Shown: positions 1 to 8,383 of the stretch, piece after piece | Numbering within the stretch: the first letter of the stretch is position 1 | How the letters are laid out: each line of letters opens with the position of its first letter | Source: Sandaracinobacteroides sp041675905 | GTDB taxonomy: Bacteria; Pseudomonadota; Alphaproteobacteria; Sphingomonadales; Sphingomonadaceae | Reading direction: 5' to 3' | Assembly (NCBI GenBank): GCA_041675905.1 | Contig: JBAYSX010000007.1 | Location: 50,023-114,022, forward strand | DNA length: 64,000 bases | The notes under the pieces: model-generated | The model's input: only the letters and a program-made list of their open reading frames with translations | Database searches by the model: none | What the model was told of the DNA's origin: nothing | Position numbers and translations under genes: made by a program

Positions 1-1115
1 CGCAACGCGTCAATCGCCGATTCCAGACCATCGGGTGTGTGGGCGTAATCGACATAGACGGACGCGCCCGTCTTCGTCACCACGGCGCGCTCCAGCCGCC
101 CGCGTACGCCTTGCACCCGCTCCAGCGCGCGCAATGTTGCCGCCGGCGAAAGCCCGGTCGCCATGGCGAGACCGGCGGCGACCAGCGCATTGGCCGCCTG
201 ATAGCCGCCGATCAGCGGCAGTTCGATCTCCATCTCGCCAAAGGCGATATCATCCAGCAACAGGTGCAGTATCTGGCCGCTGGCGGTAGGGGTCCGGGCC
301 AGCAAGCGGACGGTATCGCCATCCGGCCCGACACTGAACAGCCGCAGACCCCGTGCTTCCGCCACCGCCAGCATCCGGTCTGCATATTCGGCCCCTGGCG
401 CCGCATGATCCCGCCAGACGACCGCCGTGCCGTCGGCGTCGAGCACCTCGGAAAACAGCCGCAATTTGGCGCGGAAATAGGATTCCATATCGTTATGATA
501 GTCGAGATGGTCGCGGCTCAGATTGGTGAAACCGGCGGCACGGACCGGCAAGCCCTCGGTGCGATATTGCGCGAGGCCATGGCTCGACGCCTCGAACGCC
601 AGATGGCTCACCCCTTCACGTTGCAGGCCGGCGACGCTGGACAGAAAGGTGACGATATCGGGCGTCGTCATGCCGCTGGCGTCAACGATCTCGCCTTCGC
701 GGCCCGTGGTGATGCCGAGCGTTCCCATGCTGGCGGCGCTGAAACCGGCGCGCTGCCACAATTGCCGCAAAATCTCCGTGGTGGAAGTTTTGCCGTTGGT
801 TCCCGTCACTGCCACGCATGTATCAGGAAAAGGCGCGAAAAACCCGGCCGCCAGCACCGCGAAGGTCCGGCGCGGTTCTGAGGACGCGACATGCAGCGCG
901 CCTTCCACCACTGCTTCCGGACGGGCGACCACGGCGACAGCACCGCGCGCGATCGCCTCCGCGATAAAATCCTCGCCATTCACCTTTTCGCCCTGGAACG
1001 CGCCGAAGACATCGCCCCGCGCCACCTTGCGGTGATCGATGGCGAAGCCCCGCACCTGCGGGCGCACGACCGCCAGCGGGTCGACGGGATGAGGGGTGGA
1101 ATGTACGCCGCTCAC
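1..1115 (-). CDS. murE: UDP-N-acetylmuramoyl-tripeptide synthetase MurE (partial, runs off left edge)
   Basis: MurE is the cytoplasmic Mur ligase that adds the third residue (usually meso-diaminopimelate) to UDP-MurNAc-L-Ala-D-Glu in peptidoglycan synthesis. Reading the minus strand from a GTG at 1115 gives about 371 residues ending at the window edge, so the C-terminal domain and its DAP-specificity motif are not visible. The ATP-binding P-loop GTNGKTSTTE, the central-domain stretch FEASSHGL and the segment YRTEGLPVRAAGFTNLSRDH are all recognisable. The GTG overlaps the ftsI stop by 4 bases (GTGA), which fits translational coupling inside the division/cell-wall cluster. The family call is firm; the exact start rests on the overlap. 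Confidence 0.93.
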   Translation of the reverse strand, partial: MSGVHSTPHPVDPLAVVRPQVRGFAIDHRKVARGDVFGAFQGEKVNGEDFIAEAIARGAVAVVARPEAVVEGALHVASSEPRRTFAVLAAGFFAPFPDTCVAVTGTNGKTSTTEILRQLWQRAGFSAASMGTLGITTGREGEIVDASGMTTPDIVTFLSSVAGLQREGVSHLAFEASSHGLAQYRTEGLPVRAAGFTNLSRDHLDYHNDMESYFRAKLRLFSEVLDADGTAVVWRDHAAPGAEYADRMLAVAEARGLRLFSVGPDGDTVRLLARTPTASGQILHLLLDDIAFGEMEIELPLIGGYQAANALVAAGLAMATGLSPAATLRALERVQGVRGRLERAVVTKTGASVYVDYAHTPDGLESAIDAL

Positions 1116-2827
1116 CGGATCACCGCCGCGCCGCGCTGGCCTGGCGGTCTCGGCTTCCACAAGCCTTCCATTGCCGATGTGTCCGGCTCCACCGTCAGAT
1201 CGGGGGCAACGCCAAGCACCGGTGCGATACGGTTGACGACATTGCGGAATACCGGCGCGGCCACACTGCCGCCGCCACGCAGCGCACCGCGTGGTTCGTC
1301 AATCAGTGTGACCACGACATATTTCGGATCATCCATCGGAAATGCGCCGGCAAAGGTGGTGATATTGCGCCCGCGATCATAGCCCCGGCCATCTTCGCGC
1401 AGTTTCTCGGCTGTGCCGGTCTTGCCGCCCACCCGATAGCCCACGGCGTCCGCCCGCCGCCCGGTGCCATCCAGCACCACCAGCCGCATCATGGTGTTTA
1501 CCAATTCCGATGTCCGTTCCGTAAATACACGCGTGCCGGGGCGGTCCTTTCCTTCCGCCACTTTCAGGAAAGTGGCCGGGCGATAGATGCCGCCATTCAC
1601 CAGCGTCGTGTAAGCGTTGGCGAGGTGCAGCGGCGACACCGCCATGCCATGACCAAAGCCAATCGTCATGATCGAGGACAGACCCCAGTTGTTTTCCGCT
1701 GGCAACAACGTGCGTCCGGCTTCGAGCAATTCGCCAGGCGCGCGGTCCATGAAGCCCAGCTTTTTCAGAAATTCCTGCTGCCGCGCTTTACCCAGTCGTT
1801 CGGCCATGCGCGCCGTGCCGACGTTCGACGAAAAGATAAGTACCTCCGGCACCGACAGTGGATAGCCCTTGGGGTGGCTGTCTGAAATGCGGTGACGGCT
1901 GATATAGATGGGCGCGGTCGGGAAACGCTCGCCCAGATCGGGGAGAACGCCGGCATCCATCGCCATCGCCACGGTGAACACCTTCACCGTCGAGCCGAGT
2001 TCATACACGCCAAGCGTCGCGCGGTTCATATGGCTTGGCATGCCCACCAGCCCGCCGGGCGAATTGGGATTGAACGCGGGCAAGGACGCCATGCCGAGCA
2101 CCTCGCCCGTATGCACATCCATCACGACGCCCGCGGCGCCAATGGCGTCCACCGCTACCATTTGCGCGTGCAATTCGCTCTCCAGTGCCTGTTGCACCCG
2201 CGCATCCATCGCCAGCACCAGCGGCTTCCTGCGCAAATCCGGGTCGGTCAGCCGCTCCTCGAACGCGCGTTCGATGCCACCACCGCCCCGCCCGTCGATG
2301 CCGGTATAGCCGATCAGATGCGCCGCCATATCGACATGCGGGTATAGCCGCTCCGTCTCCCGCTCGATCGTCAGCCCCGGTTCGCCCATCTCTCGTACGG
2401 CCTGCGCCTGTTCGGGCAGGATGCGCCGCGCCACATAACGGAATTTGCCCTTGTGGTTCAGGGCGGCGGCAATTTGCGCCGGCGTCCGTTCAGGCAGAAT
2501 TTGCGCCAGTTTGGCTACCAACTCCTCACGGTCGCCGACAATATCATAGGGGCGCGCCGCCAGCCCGAACGCCTCGTAGCTGGAGGCCAGCGGAATGCCG
2601 TTGCGGTCGACGATATCGGCGCGCAAATGCGGCGAGGCCACTGCCCCGCGCCCGGCGCGCGGTTCGCCATCGAACATCGACAATTCAACCAGTCGCGCCG
2701 TCAGCAGCAGGGTAAAACCGACAAACAGCAAGATGCCGATAGCCAGCCGCTGACGCGCCAGCGCCAGCGCCGTCTGACGATGGCCTGGTAGCCTTACATC
2801 GGCCTGACGAGCGGCGGCGGGGCCCAT
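1112..2827 (-). CDS. ftsI: Peptidoglycan D,D-transpeptidase FtsI (PBP3)
   Basis: FtsI is the septum-specific class B penicillin-binding protein that crosslinks peptidoglycan during division. The 571-residue protein has one N-terminal membrane segment (about residues 29-51), a dimerisation/pedestal domain, and a transpeptidase domain with all three motifs: STVK with nucleophile Ser279, SSN at 333-335 and KTG at 469-471. The length is normal for the family. It lies between the ftsL-like gene (7 bases upstream) and murE (4-base overlap), the usual dcw order. No separate promoter is evident, so it is probably transcribed from the mraZ side. Confidence 0.96.
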   Translation of the reverse strand: MGPAAARQADVRLPGHRQTALALARQRLAIGILLFVGFTLLLTARLVELSMFDGEPRAGRGAVASPHLRADIVDRNGIPLASSYEAFGLAARPYDIVGDREELVAKLAQILPERTPAQIAAALNHKGKFRYVARRILPEQAQAVREMGEPGLTIERETERLYPHVDMAAHLIGYTGIDGRGGGGIERAFEERLTDPDLRRKPLVLAMDARVQQALESELHAQMVAVDAIGAAGVVMDVHTGEVLGMASLPAFNPNSPGGLVGMPSHMNRATLGVYELGSTVKVFTVAMAMDAGVLPDLGERFPTAPIYISRHRISDSHPKGYPLSVPEVLIFSSNVGTARMAERLGKARQQEFLKKLGFMDRAPGELLEAGRTLLPAENNWGLSSIMTIGFGHGMAVSPLHLANAYTTLVNGGIYRPATFLKVAEGKDRPGTRVFTERTSELVNTMMRLVVLDGTGRRADAVGYRVGGKTGTAEKLREDGRGYDRGRNITTFAGAFPMDDPKYVVVTLIDEPRGALRGGGSVAAPVFRNVVNRIAPVLGVAPDLTVEPDTSAMEGLWKPRPPGQRGAAVIR

Positions 2828-2834
2828 TTTTGGG

Positions 2835-3575
2835 TCAATGTCCCCCGCTGGCGGTCGCGCTATTGTCCATATTCACCTGCAACAGCAAATTGGCCGGCGC
2901 CTGGCCTGCTGGCCGCGCCGCCGCCTCACGCGCGGCGGCGGCGTCGATTGCCGCCAGCAGTTCCGGATCGAGCAGCGATCTGGGCTGCGCCACATCGGCT
3001 GCGGCGACCTTTACCAGCTGCGGCTTTTGCGGTTTTGACACTTCTGCGGCTACGGTGCGTACCGGGCGCCCGGCGGCTTGCGCTGCGGGTGGCGCGGTGC
3101 GCGACACCAGTTGCGTCCGGGGTGCGGCCGCCGGTTGCTGCGGTTCCGCCGGAACAATCGCGCGGATGATCGCCGGCGCTGAAGGGCTCGTCGTCACGGG
3201 TGCCGGAGCCACGGGGACAGGATCGGTCCCATAAGCCGCGAGGTGCAACGGATTGCGCAGATATTGGGTGGCCGAGATGGGCATCAGCCCCAATACCTCG
3301 TCATTCCAGCGTTGCAACTGCGGCAAACGCATCCGCACGCGCAATTCTGAATCGAGCGCCTTCAGATCCTGAGCCAGGGCATGATTTTCCCGGGCAATCT
3401 GCTCCAGTTCGGCGCGCTCGCCGGATACTTTCATCGACAGGCTGTAGCTGACAACCGCAATGGCCAGCGTTCCGGCGACCATTGCGATGGTCATACCCCA
3501 GCCGCGCCTGCTGCCGCCGCGCGGCCGATGATCGCTCAAGCCAAAATGGCCTTCACCCGCCAGTTGCAGCCGCAT
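2835..3575 (-). CDS. FtsL-like membrane protein of the division cluster
   Basis: The gene sits in the ftsL position between rsmH and ftsI. It encodes 246 residues with a basic cytoplasmic N-terminus, one membrane segment at about 28-47, and a following Glu/Leu-rich stretch (about 50-80) likely to form a coiled coil. That is the bitopic architecture of FtsL, which joins FtsB and FtsQ to activate FtsWI. The rest is a long Ala/Pro-rich periplasmic tail, much longer than E. coli FtsL (121 residues). The ATG at 3575 overlaps the rsmH stop (TAATG) and follows AAGGAG; a GTG at 3584 is the alternative. FtsL diverges strongly, so the call rests on position and topology rather than on a motif. Confidence 0.7.
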   Translation of the reverse strand: MRLQLAGEGHFGLSDHRPRGGSRRGWGMTIAMVAGTLAIAVVSYSLSMKVSGERAELEQIARENHALAQDLKALDSELRVRMRLPQLQRWNDEVLGLMPISATQYLRNPLHLAAYGTDPVPVAPAPVTTSPSAPAIIRAIVPAEPQQPAAAPRTQLVSRTAPPAAQAAGRPVRTVAAEVSKPQKPQLVKVAAADVAQPRSLLDPELLAAIDAAAAREAAARPAGQAPANLLLQVNMDNSATASGGH

Positions 3576-4537
3576 TATTGCCACTCCTTCTTGCTGAAAT
3601 CTTCCACATCATCCCACGCTGGCGCCGCCGTGCGTTCCGCCACGCGCAGCGTTGCCGATCGCGCGCGGGGATTGCGCGCCACCTCCGCGTCACCGGGCCG
3701 CACCGCTTTCGCCGGTTTGGCGAAGGATGGCGGATTTTTGCCCGAGGCTTCCGGCGGCAGGTGTCGCGACATGTTCGGCAGATTGCCTGAACGCAGGTTT
3801 AGAAATTGTTTGACGATCCGGTCTTCCAGGCTGTGAAAGCTGACCACCGCCAGCCGTCCGCCCGGTTTCAGCACCGCTTCAGCCGCCGCCAGCCCGCGCC
3901 GCAATTCGCCCAGCTCGTCGTTCACATGGATACGCACGGCCTGAAAGCTGCGGGTTGCCGGGTCGCGCTTCGCATCCGGGCGGGCGCGCACGGCACGGCG
4001 CACCAGCGCGGCGAATTCCTGCGTCCGCGTCAAAGGCCGCGCCGCCACCAACGCGCGGGCGATGCGCCGCGCCGCCGGTTCCTCGCCATAATGATAGAGG
4101 ACATCGGCGATTTCGCCCTCATCGGCATGGTTCAGAAAATCGGCAGCCGTCGGGCCGGAACCGGAAAGCCGCATATCCAGCGGCCCGTCCGCCTGAAACG
4201 ACAGGCCATATTCGGCGTCGTCCATCTGGATAGAGGAATAACCGAGGTCGAGCGCCACCCCTGCCGCCGACGCTGCACCCAACCGTTCCACCATTTGCGA
4301 GAAAGGCGCGTTGACCAGCGTCAGCCGCCCATCGTTCGCCGCCACTTTCGCGGCGGCCCGGGCAATGGCGCGTGGATCGACATCGAAACCGGTTACGCGC
4401 GCGCCAAGCGCCAGAAGCGCGTCCGAATAGCCGCCGCCACCAAAGGTGCCATCGACGATATGGTCGCCGGGCGCTGGCCGCAGCGCTGCCACCACCTCAT
4501 CCACCATCACGGGAACATGGGCCAGCGCCACGGTCAC
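3575..4537 (-). CDS. rsmH: 16S rRNA (cytosine1402-N4)-methyltransferase RsmH
   Basis: RsmH (MraW) methylates N4 of C1402 in the 16S rRNA P-site with S-adenosylmethionine. The 320-residue protein starts AHVPVMVDEVV, has the SAM-binding motif VDGTFGGGGYS at about residues 28-38, and near the C-terminus the family signature VSFHSLEDRIVKQF. The GTG start at 4537 overlaps the mraZ stop by 4 bases (GTGA); in-frame codons further upstream lie inside mraZ and encode nothing conserved. It is the second gene of the division cluster. Confidence 0.95.
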   Translation of the reverse strand: MTVALAHVPVMVDEVVAALRPAPGDHIVDGTFGGGGYSDALLALGARVTGFDVDPRAIARAAAKVAANDGRLTLVNAPFSQMVERLGAASAAGVALDLGYSSIQMDDAEYGLSFQADGPLDMRLSGSGPTAADFLNHADEGEIADVLYHYGEEPAARRIARALVAARPLTRTQEFAALVRRAVRARPDAKRDPATRSFQAVRIHVNDELGELRRGLAAAEAVLKPGGRLAVVSFHSLEDRIVKQFLNLRSGNLPNMSRHLPPEASGKNPPSFAKPAKAVRPGDAEVARNPRARSATLRVAERTAAPAWDDVEDFSKKEWQ

Positions 4538-5001
4538 TGGCCGCCCTTCTGCGCCACCAGCGCCTTCACCGTGCGCAACAGCCTTGGGTCCATGCCTTCC
4601 GCCGTCATCAGCACATCGGGCGCCCAAAGTTCGAAATAATCGCCGCTGCCAAGGAACAGCGCCTGCTGTTTCAGTTCCCCCAGTTCGCGCAGAATCGGGG
4701 TGAGGATGATGCGACCATTATCATCATATTTCAGCACATCGGCCATGCCGAACAGGTTACGGGCGGTGGCGGCGCGCCCCGGTCCGAAATCCCCGGCGAA
4801 TCGCTCGCGCAATTCCTGTTGCAACGCATCAAAACGGGTGACGTCATAACCAATCAGGCACGGCGCATGCTCGGCGGGCGCGAGCACGATGGACTTCTGC
4901 TGGCTTCGCGATTCGACGGTCTCCCGAATCGGGGCAGGCACGGACAATCGATGCTTGGCATCGATCCCGTTAACATAAGCCCCTGAGAAGTGACCGCGAA
5001 T
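4534..5001 (-). CDS. mraZ: Transcriptional regulator MraZ (apparent ATT start)
   Basis: MraZ is a DNA-binding protein with two AbrB-like SpoVT folds that represses its own division/cell-wall operon. The conserved N-terminus FSGAYVNGIDAKHRLSVP aligns residue for residue with the E. coli MraZ beginning (FRGATLVNLDSKGRLSVP). It is encoded upstream of the first standard start codon, TTG at 4947. No ATG, GTG or TTG lies in frame between 4947 and the upstream stop at 5049. The codon ATT at 5001 follows AGGGGA with a 7-base spacer, giving 155 residues of normal length. A TTG start would remove the first beta strand. The second AbrB half is visible as YDDNGRIILTPILRE. The ATT start is inference; a sequencing error is the main alternative. 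Confidence 0.85.
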   Translation of the reverse strand: MRGHFSGAYVNGIDAKHRLSVPAPIRETVESRSQQKSIVLAPAEHAPCLIGYDVTRFDALQQELRERFAGDFGPGRAATARNLFGMADVLKYDDNGRIILTPILRELGELKQQALFLGSGDYFELWAPDVLMTAEGMDPRLLRTVKALVAQKGGQ

Positions 5002-5235
5002 TGGATTTCCCCTGTGATGCCGGGATGAGCAGCGGACGCGCGCTCTTCAAGACGGGGAATGGAGGGTCTCGAAGAGTTGGCGCGCCGCATGCCAACCCCT
5101 GTGGAAAAGGGATACCATGGGATTTGATGGGCAAGCAATGGAGATTTATGGTCAAACCGGGGGTAATCGTGGCAAGCCCATGGGAATGATCGGGTTTTTA
5201 AAACGCATGGCCGGACACTCCACCGGCGTCGGGCC

Positions 5236-5256
5236 TGTGGATAAGTTTATGGATAA
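5236..5256 (+). promoter_or_regulatory. Pair of DnaA-box-like sites
   Basis: TGTGGATAA at 5236-5244 is the exact complement of the consensus DnaA box TTATCCACA. A second copy, TATGGATAA at 5248-5256, has one mismatch and lies 12 bases on in the same orientation. A third related site, TGTGGAAAA, is at 5100-5108. Clustered boxes ahead of a division operon could link it to DnaA. A single perfect 9-mer can arise by chance in a window this size, so the clustering is the argument. Confidence 0.4.
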
Positions 5257-5285
5257 GACTGGAGAAAGCTGTTCAAACCGGGCGC

Positions 5286-5313
5286 GGGGCCGGGGATAAA
5301 TCCCCCTGGCCCC
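5286..5313 (-). terminator. Stem-loop just downstream of purN
   Basis: GGGGCCGGGG (5286-5295) pairs with CCCC (5302-5305) and GGCCCC (5308-5313) around an ATAAAT loop, with two unpaired bases on the right arm. It starts 7 bases beyond the purN stop. It lacks a U-tract, so it may act as a processing or stability hairpin rather than a classic Rho-independent terminator. Confidence 0.5.
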
Positions 5314-5319
5314 GACAGT

Positions 5320-5916
5320 TCAGGCGGGCCCCGCCAGGCAGGGTTGCCGGCAAAATTCAGCCAGCACGCGGGGATAGAGGAGATGCTCTTCGGCCCGCAC
5401 CCGATCCTCAAGGCTCTCCGGCGTATCGTCCGGCAAGATCGCCACGGAGGTCTGGCCAAGCGGCGGGCCGCCATCCAGTTCGGCGGTCACGATATGGACG
5501 GTGCAGCCGCCATGGCTGTCACCGGCCGCAAGCGCCCGCGCATGGGTATTCAGCCCCTGATATTTCGGCAGCAGCGAAGGATGGATGTTGAGGATGCGCC
5601 CCTCGTGACGGGCGATGAAACCCGGCGTCAGGATACGCATGAAGCCGGCCAGCACGATCAGATCCACCTGATGCGCCTGCAACACCTCGTCCATCGCCGT
5701 CTCGAACGCTTCGCGCCCGCCATAGTCGCGATGCGGCACAGTCGCCGTCGGGATGCCGCGTGCCGCGGCAGCGGCGAGACCGGGGGCGTCCGGGACGTTC
5801 GACAGCACGAGCACGATCTCCGCCGGATAGTCCGGATCTTTTGCTGCATCTGCGAGGGCCAGCATGTTCGACCCACGGCCCGAGATGAGGACGGCGACCC
5901 TGCGCCTATTGGTCAT
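5320..5916 (-). CDS. purN: Phosphoribosylglycinamide formyltransferase PurN
   Basis: PurN transfers a formyl group from 10-formyltetrahydrofolate to GAR, the third step of purine synthesis. The 198-residue protein has the N-terminal nucleotide-site motif VLISGRGSNM and the catalytic triad expected from E. coli: Asn110 and His112 in NIHPSLLPKYQG, and Asp148 in ELDGGPPLGQ. The ATG at 5916 lies inside the end of purM (11-base overlap), so the two are probably co-translated. The length is slightly below the E. coli enzyme (212). Confidence 0.96.
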   Translation of the reverse strand: MTNRRRVAVLISGRGSNMLALADAAKDPDYPAEIVLVLSNVPDAPGLAAAAARGIPTATVPHRDYGGREAFETAMDEVLQAHQVDLIVLAGFMRILTPGFIARHEGRILNIHPSLLPKYQGLNTHARALAAGDSHGGCTVHIVTAELDGGPPLGQTSVAILPDDTPESLEDRVRAEEHLLYPRVLAEFCRQPCLAGPA

Positions 5917-7003
5917 GCGATGCTGTCCAGGCAGTATCCTGACCCCAAAGCGGTGTGGCGGCGCGAATGGTGACGCCGCGCTGGCCCACCTTCACCGCGC
6001 CGACGCGATACACGGTTTCGCCGGCGTCGGTCAGCGTTCCTGTCACTTCGCCCACCCGATCAGGCGAGACCACCAGCACCATGCCAAGGCCGCAGTTGAA
6101 GGTGCGCGCCAGTTCCGCCGCTTCCATGCGCCCGCGTTCCTGCAGCCAGCCGAACAGCGGCGGCAGCGCCCATTGCCCGGCGTCCAGCTCGGCCCGCAGC
6201 CCCTGCGGCAATACGCGCGGAATATTTTCCAGCAAACCGCCGCCGGTGATATGCGCGAGCGCTTGCACCGCGCCCGAGCGGATTATCGGCAGCACGGATT
6301 TTACATACAATCGAGTCGGGGCGAGCAGCGCCGTCGCCAGCGATACGCCGGGTGCAAAAGGCGCATCCACCGCCAGATCGAGGCCCGCGACCAGCCGGCG
6401 CAGCAGCGAATAGCCGTTCGAATGCGCGCCCGAAGACGCGAGACCCAGCAAGATATCGCCCGCCGCCACGCGGTCGCCGGTCAATGCCTCGCGACGCTCA
6501 ACGGCGCCCACGGCGAAGCCCGCGAGATCATAATCGCCCTTGCCATACATGCCCGGCATTTCCGCCGTCTCGCCGCCAATCAGCGCGCAGCCAGCGGCCG
6601 TGCAGGCGCGGGCGATGCCAGCCACCACTGCCGCCGCGACCTCGGGATCAAGCTGGCCAGTCGCAAAATAATCGAGGAAAAACAGTGGCTCGGCACCCTG
6701 TACGATCAGATCGTTGACACACATCGCCACCAGATCCTGACCCACCGTGCCATGCTGGCCGGTGTCGATGGCGAGGCGCAATTTGGTGCCGACGCCATCC
6801 GTCGCGGCGACGAGCAGCGGATCATGATAACCGGCGGCCTTCGGATCGAAGAAGCCGCCGAAGCCGCCGATTTCGGCGTCCGCACCGGGGCGGCGCGTCG
6901 CGCGGACCAGCGGCGCGATGGCGTTTACAAGGGCATTGCCTGCGGCGATGGAAACGCCGGCATCGGCGTAGGTGGCGGGTTTGTCAGGATGTTCGGTGGA
7001 CAT
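5906..7003 (-). CDS. purM: Phosphoribosylformylglycinamidine cyclo-ligase PurM
   Basis: PurM (AIR synthetase) closes the imidazole ring of FGAM using ATP, the fifth step of purine synthesis. The 365 residues begin TYADAGVSIAAGNALV, and contain the dimer and ATP-site segments GVGTKLRLAID, MCVNDLIVQGAEPLFFLDY and the glycine-rich ALIGGETAEMPGMY. ATG at 7003 is chosen because conserved sequence starts about 10 residues later; upstream codons belong to the divergent promoter gap. It is the first gene of a purM-purN operon, and only 63 bases separate it from the divergent gene at 7067. Confidence 0.96.
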   Translation of the reverse strand: MSTEHPDKPATYADAGVSIAAGNALVNAIAPLVRATRRPGADAEIGGFGGFFDPKAAGYHDPLLVAATDGVGTKLRLAIDTGQHGTVGQDLVAMCVNDLIVQGAEPLFFLDYFATGQLDPEVAAAVVAGIARACTAAGCALIGGETAEMPGMYGKGDYDLAGFAVGAVERREALTGDRVAAGDILLGLASSGAHSNGYSLLRRLVAGLDLAVDAPFAPGVSLATALLAPTRLYVKSVLPIIRSGAVQALAHITGGGLLENIPRVLPQGLRAELDAGQWALPPLFGWLQERGRMEAAELARTFNCGLGMVLVVSPDRVGEVTGTLTDAGETVYRVGAVKVGQRGVTIRAATPLWGQDTAWTASHDQ

Positions 7004-7066
7004 GATCGAAGCCGATAGCGGCTTGCCACTTGGAATCCCATACGCCTTGCGCCAGAAGACGGGCAG

Positions 7067-8380
7067 ATGTTGCGATTTCATCACCCCCTGCTGTGCGCCC
7101 TGCTTTGCGCCGCCCTCACCGTCCCTGCCGTACCGGCGGCGGCGCAAACGTCCGATGCTGCTGCACCCACGGCGCTCTCCGGCGGCGGCGGCGGACTGGT
7201 TGTGGGTGGCGTGAACGTGGATGTGCCCGGCAAATCCGCCATCGACGCCCGTAATAACGGCTGGCGCGAAGCCCAGCGCCTCGCCTGGCCGATGCTATGG
7301 GCGCGGATGTCCGGGCAGGAAGCGGGCAGCGCGCCGAAACTGCCGGACAGCGCGCTCGATTCGATGGTATCCGCTATCGAGATCGAGCACGAAGAAGCCG
7401 GGCCGTCCCGCTATGTCGCGAATCTGGCTGTCATCTTCGACCGTGAGCGGGCAGCCCGTTACCTGGGTCGTTATGCGGCGCTTTCCACGTCGCCGCCGCT
7501 GCTGTTACTGCCGGTTTTGCAGGATGCCGGCGTCCGCATGGCGCATGAGCCGCATAGCCCGTGGTTACAGGCCTGGGCGCGGCTGCGGCCGGGCGAATCG
7601 CCCATCGACTATATCCGTATCCAGCCGGCGACCGCCGATGTGTTTCTGCTGTCGGCATGGCAGGCGGAGCGGCGACATCTGAATATCTGGCGCGCCATCG
7701 TCGAACGTTACCAGGTGGCAGATATCCTGATACCGGAATTGATTCTGGACCGCAGCTGGTCTGGCGGGCCGCTGAATGCGCAACTGATCCTGTATTTCGG
7801 GCCCACGCGAAAAGAAGTCGGGCGGGTGCGCCTGCACAATGCCTCTGGCAACGTGGCGGCATTGATGGATGAGGCCGTGCGTCAGGCCGATCGGGCCTAT
7901 ATCGAGGCGCTGCGCTCCGGACATCTGCTGCCCGATCCGGAACTGGCGGAACCGCCGGTACAACTGGTGCAGGCCGATACCGGCCCCGCCATTGGCCGGG
8001 AAGCGACGCAAGCCGGGCTTTACAGCATGCGTCTGCGTGTGCTCACGCCCGATGATGCGGCGCTGACCCGCACCATGCGCCAGTTGCAAGCGCTGCCGGT
8101 GGTATCGGCGGTGCGCACGGTCTCTTACGCACCGGGGGGCGAATCGGTGATCGAACTTTCCGCCAGTGCTGATCTGGCCGTGTTGCGTTATCATCTCGAT
8201 ACGCAAGGTTTAAGGATCGAGGGGGACCGCCTGCGCCCGCGCCGTACCGATGAAACGCCGCTGCCCGCGCCGATCATGTCGGACGAGGTGACCGCCGGGA
8301 CTGCGCCGGGGCCCGCCGCCGCCGCGCCGCCATCGGCGGCCACGCCGGAAACGCCGCCCCCCGCCACACCCGGCCCCTGA
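7067..8380 (+). CDS. Exported protein of unknown function (DUF2066-like)
   Basis: The 437-residue product has a clear signal peptide (about residues 1-27, hydrophobic core then AAAQ), so it is probably periplasmic or lipid-associated. I place it tentatively in the DUF2066-type family because of the segment GKSAIDARNNGWREAQRLAW followed by strands with alternating charges. The C-terminal 60 residues are a low-complexity Ala/Pro tail. It stands between purM (divergent) and an hda-like gene 3 bases downstream, with which it is probably co-transcribed. Its role is unknown. Confidence 0.72.
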   Translation: MLRFHHPLLCALLCAALTVPAVPAAAQTSDAAAPTALSGGGGGLVVGGVNVDVPGKSAIDARNNGWREAQRLAWPMLWARMSGQEAGSAPKLPDSALDSMVSAIEIEHEEAGPSRYVANLAVIFDRERAARYLGRYAALSTSPPLLLLPVLQDAGVRMAHEPHSPWLQAWARLRPGESPIDYIRIQPATADVFLLSAWQAERRHLNIWRAIVERYQVADILIPELILDRSWSGGPLNAQLILYFGPTRKEVGRVRLHNASGNVAALMDEAVRQADRAYIEALRSGHLLPDPELAEPPVQLVQADTGPAIGREATQAGLYSMRLRVLTPDDAALTRTMRQLQALPVVSAVRTVSYAPGGESVIELSASADLAVLRYHLDTQGLRIEGDRLRPRRTDETPLPAPIMSDEVTAGTAPGPAAAAPPSAATPETPPPATPGP

Positions 8381-8383
8381 TTC

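Larger units (their letters stand above)
5002..5319 (-). promoter_or_regulatory. Leader/promoter region of the division cluster between purN and mraZ
   Basis: This stretch of about 320 bases has no plausible gene. It must hold the promoter of the mraZ cluster, but I could not pick a convincing -35/-10 pair. On the plus strand it carries ATGG-cored hexamers at 5117, 5127, 5138 and 5148 (spacing 10, 11 and 10 bases), a pattern like MraZ boxes though in the opposite orientation to the operon. It also holds DnaA-box-like sequences at 5100-5108 and 5236-5256. The purN-proximal end forms a strong hairpin. Confidence 0.45.
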
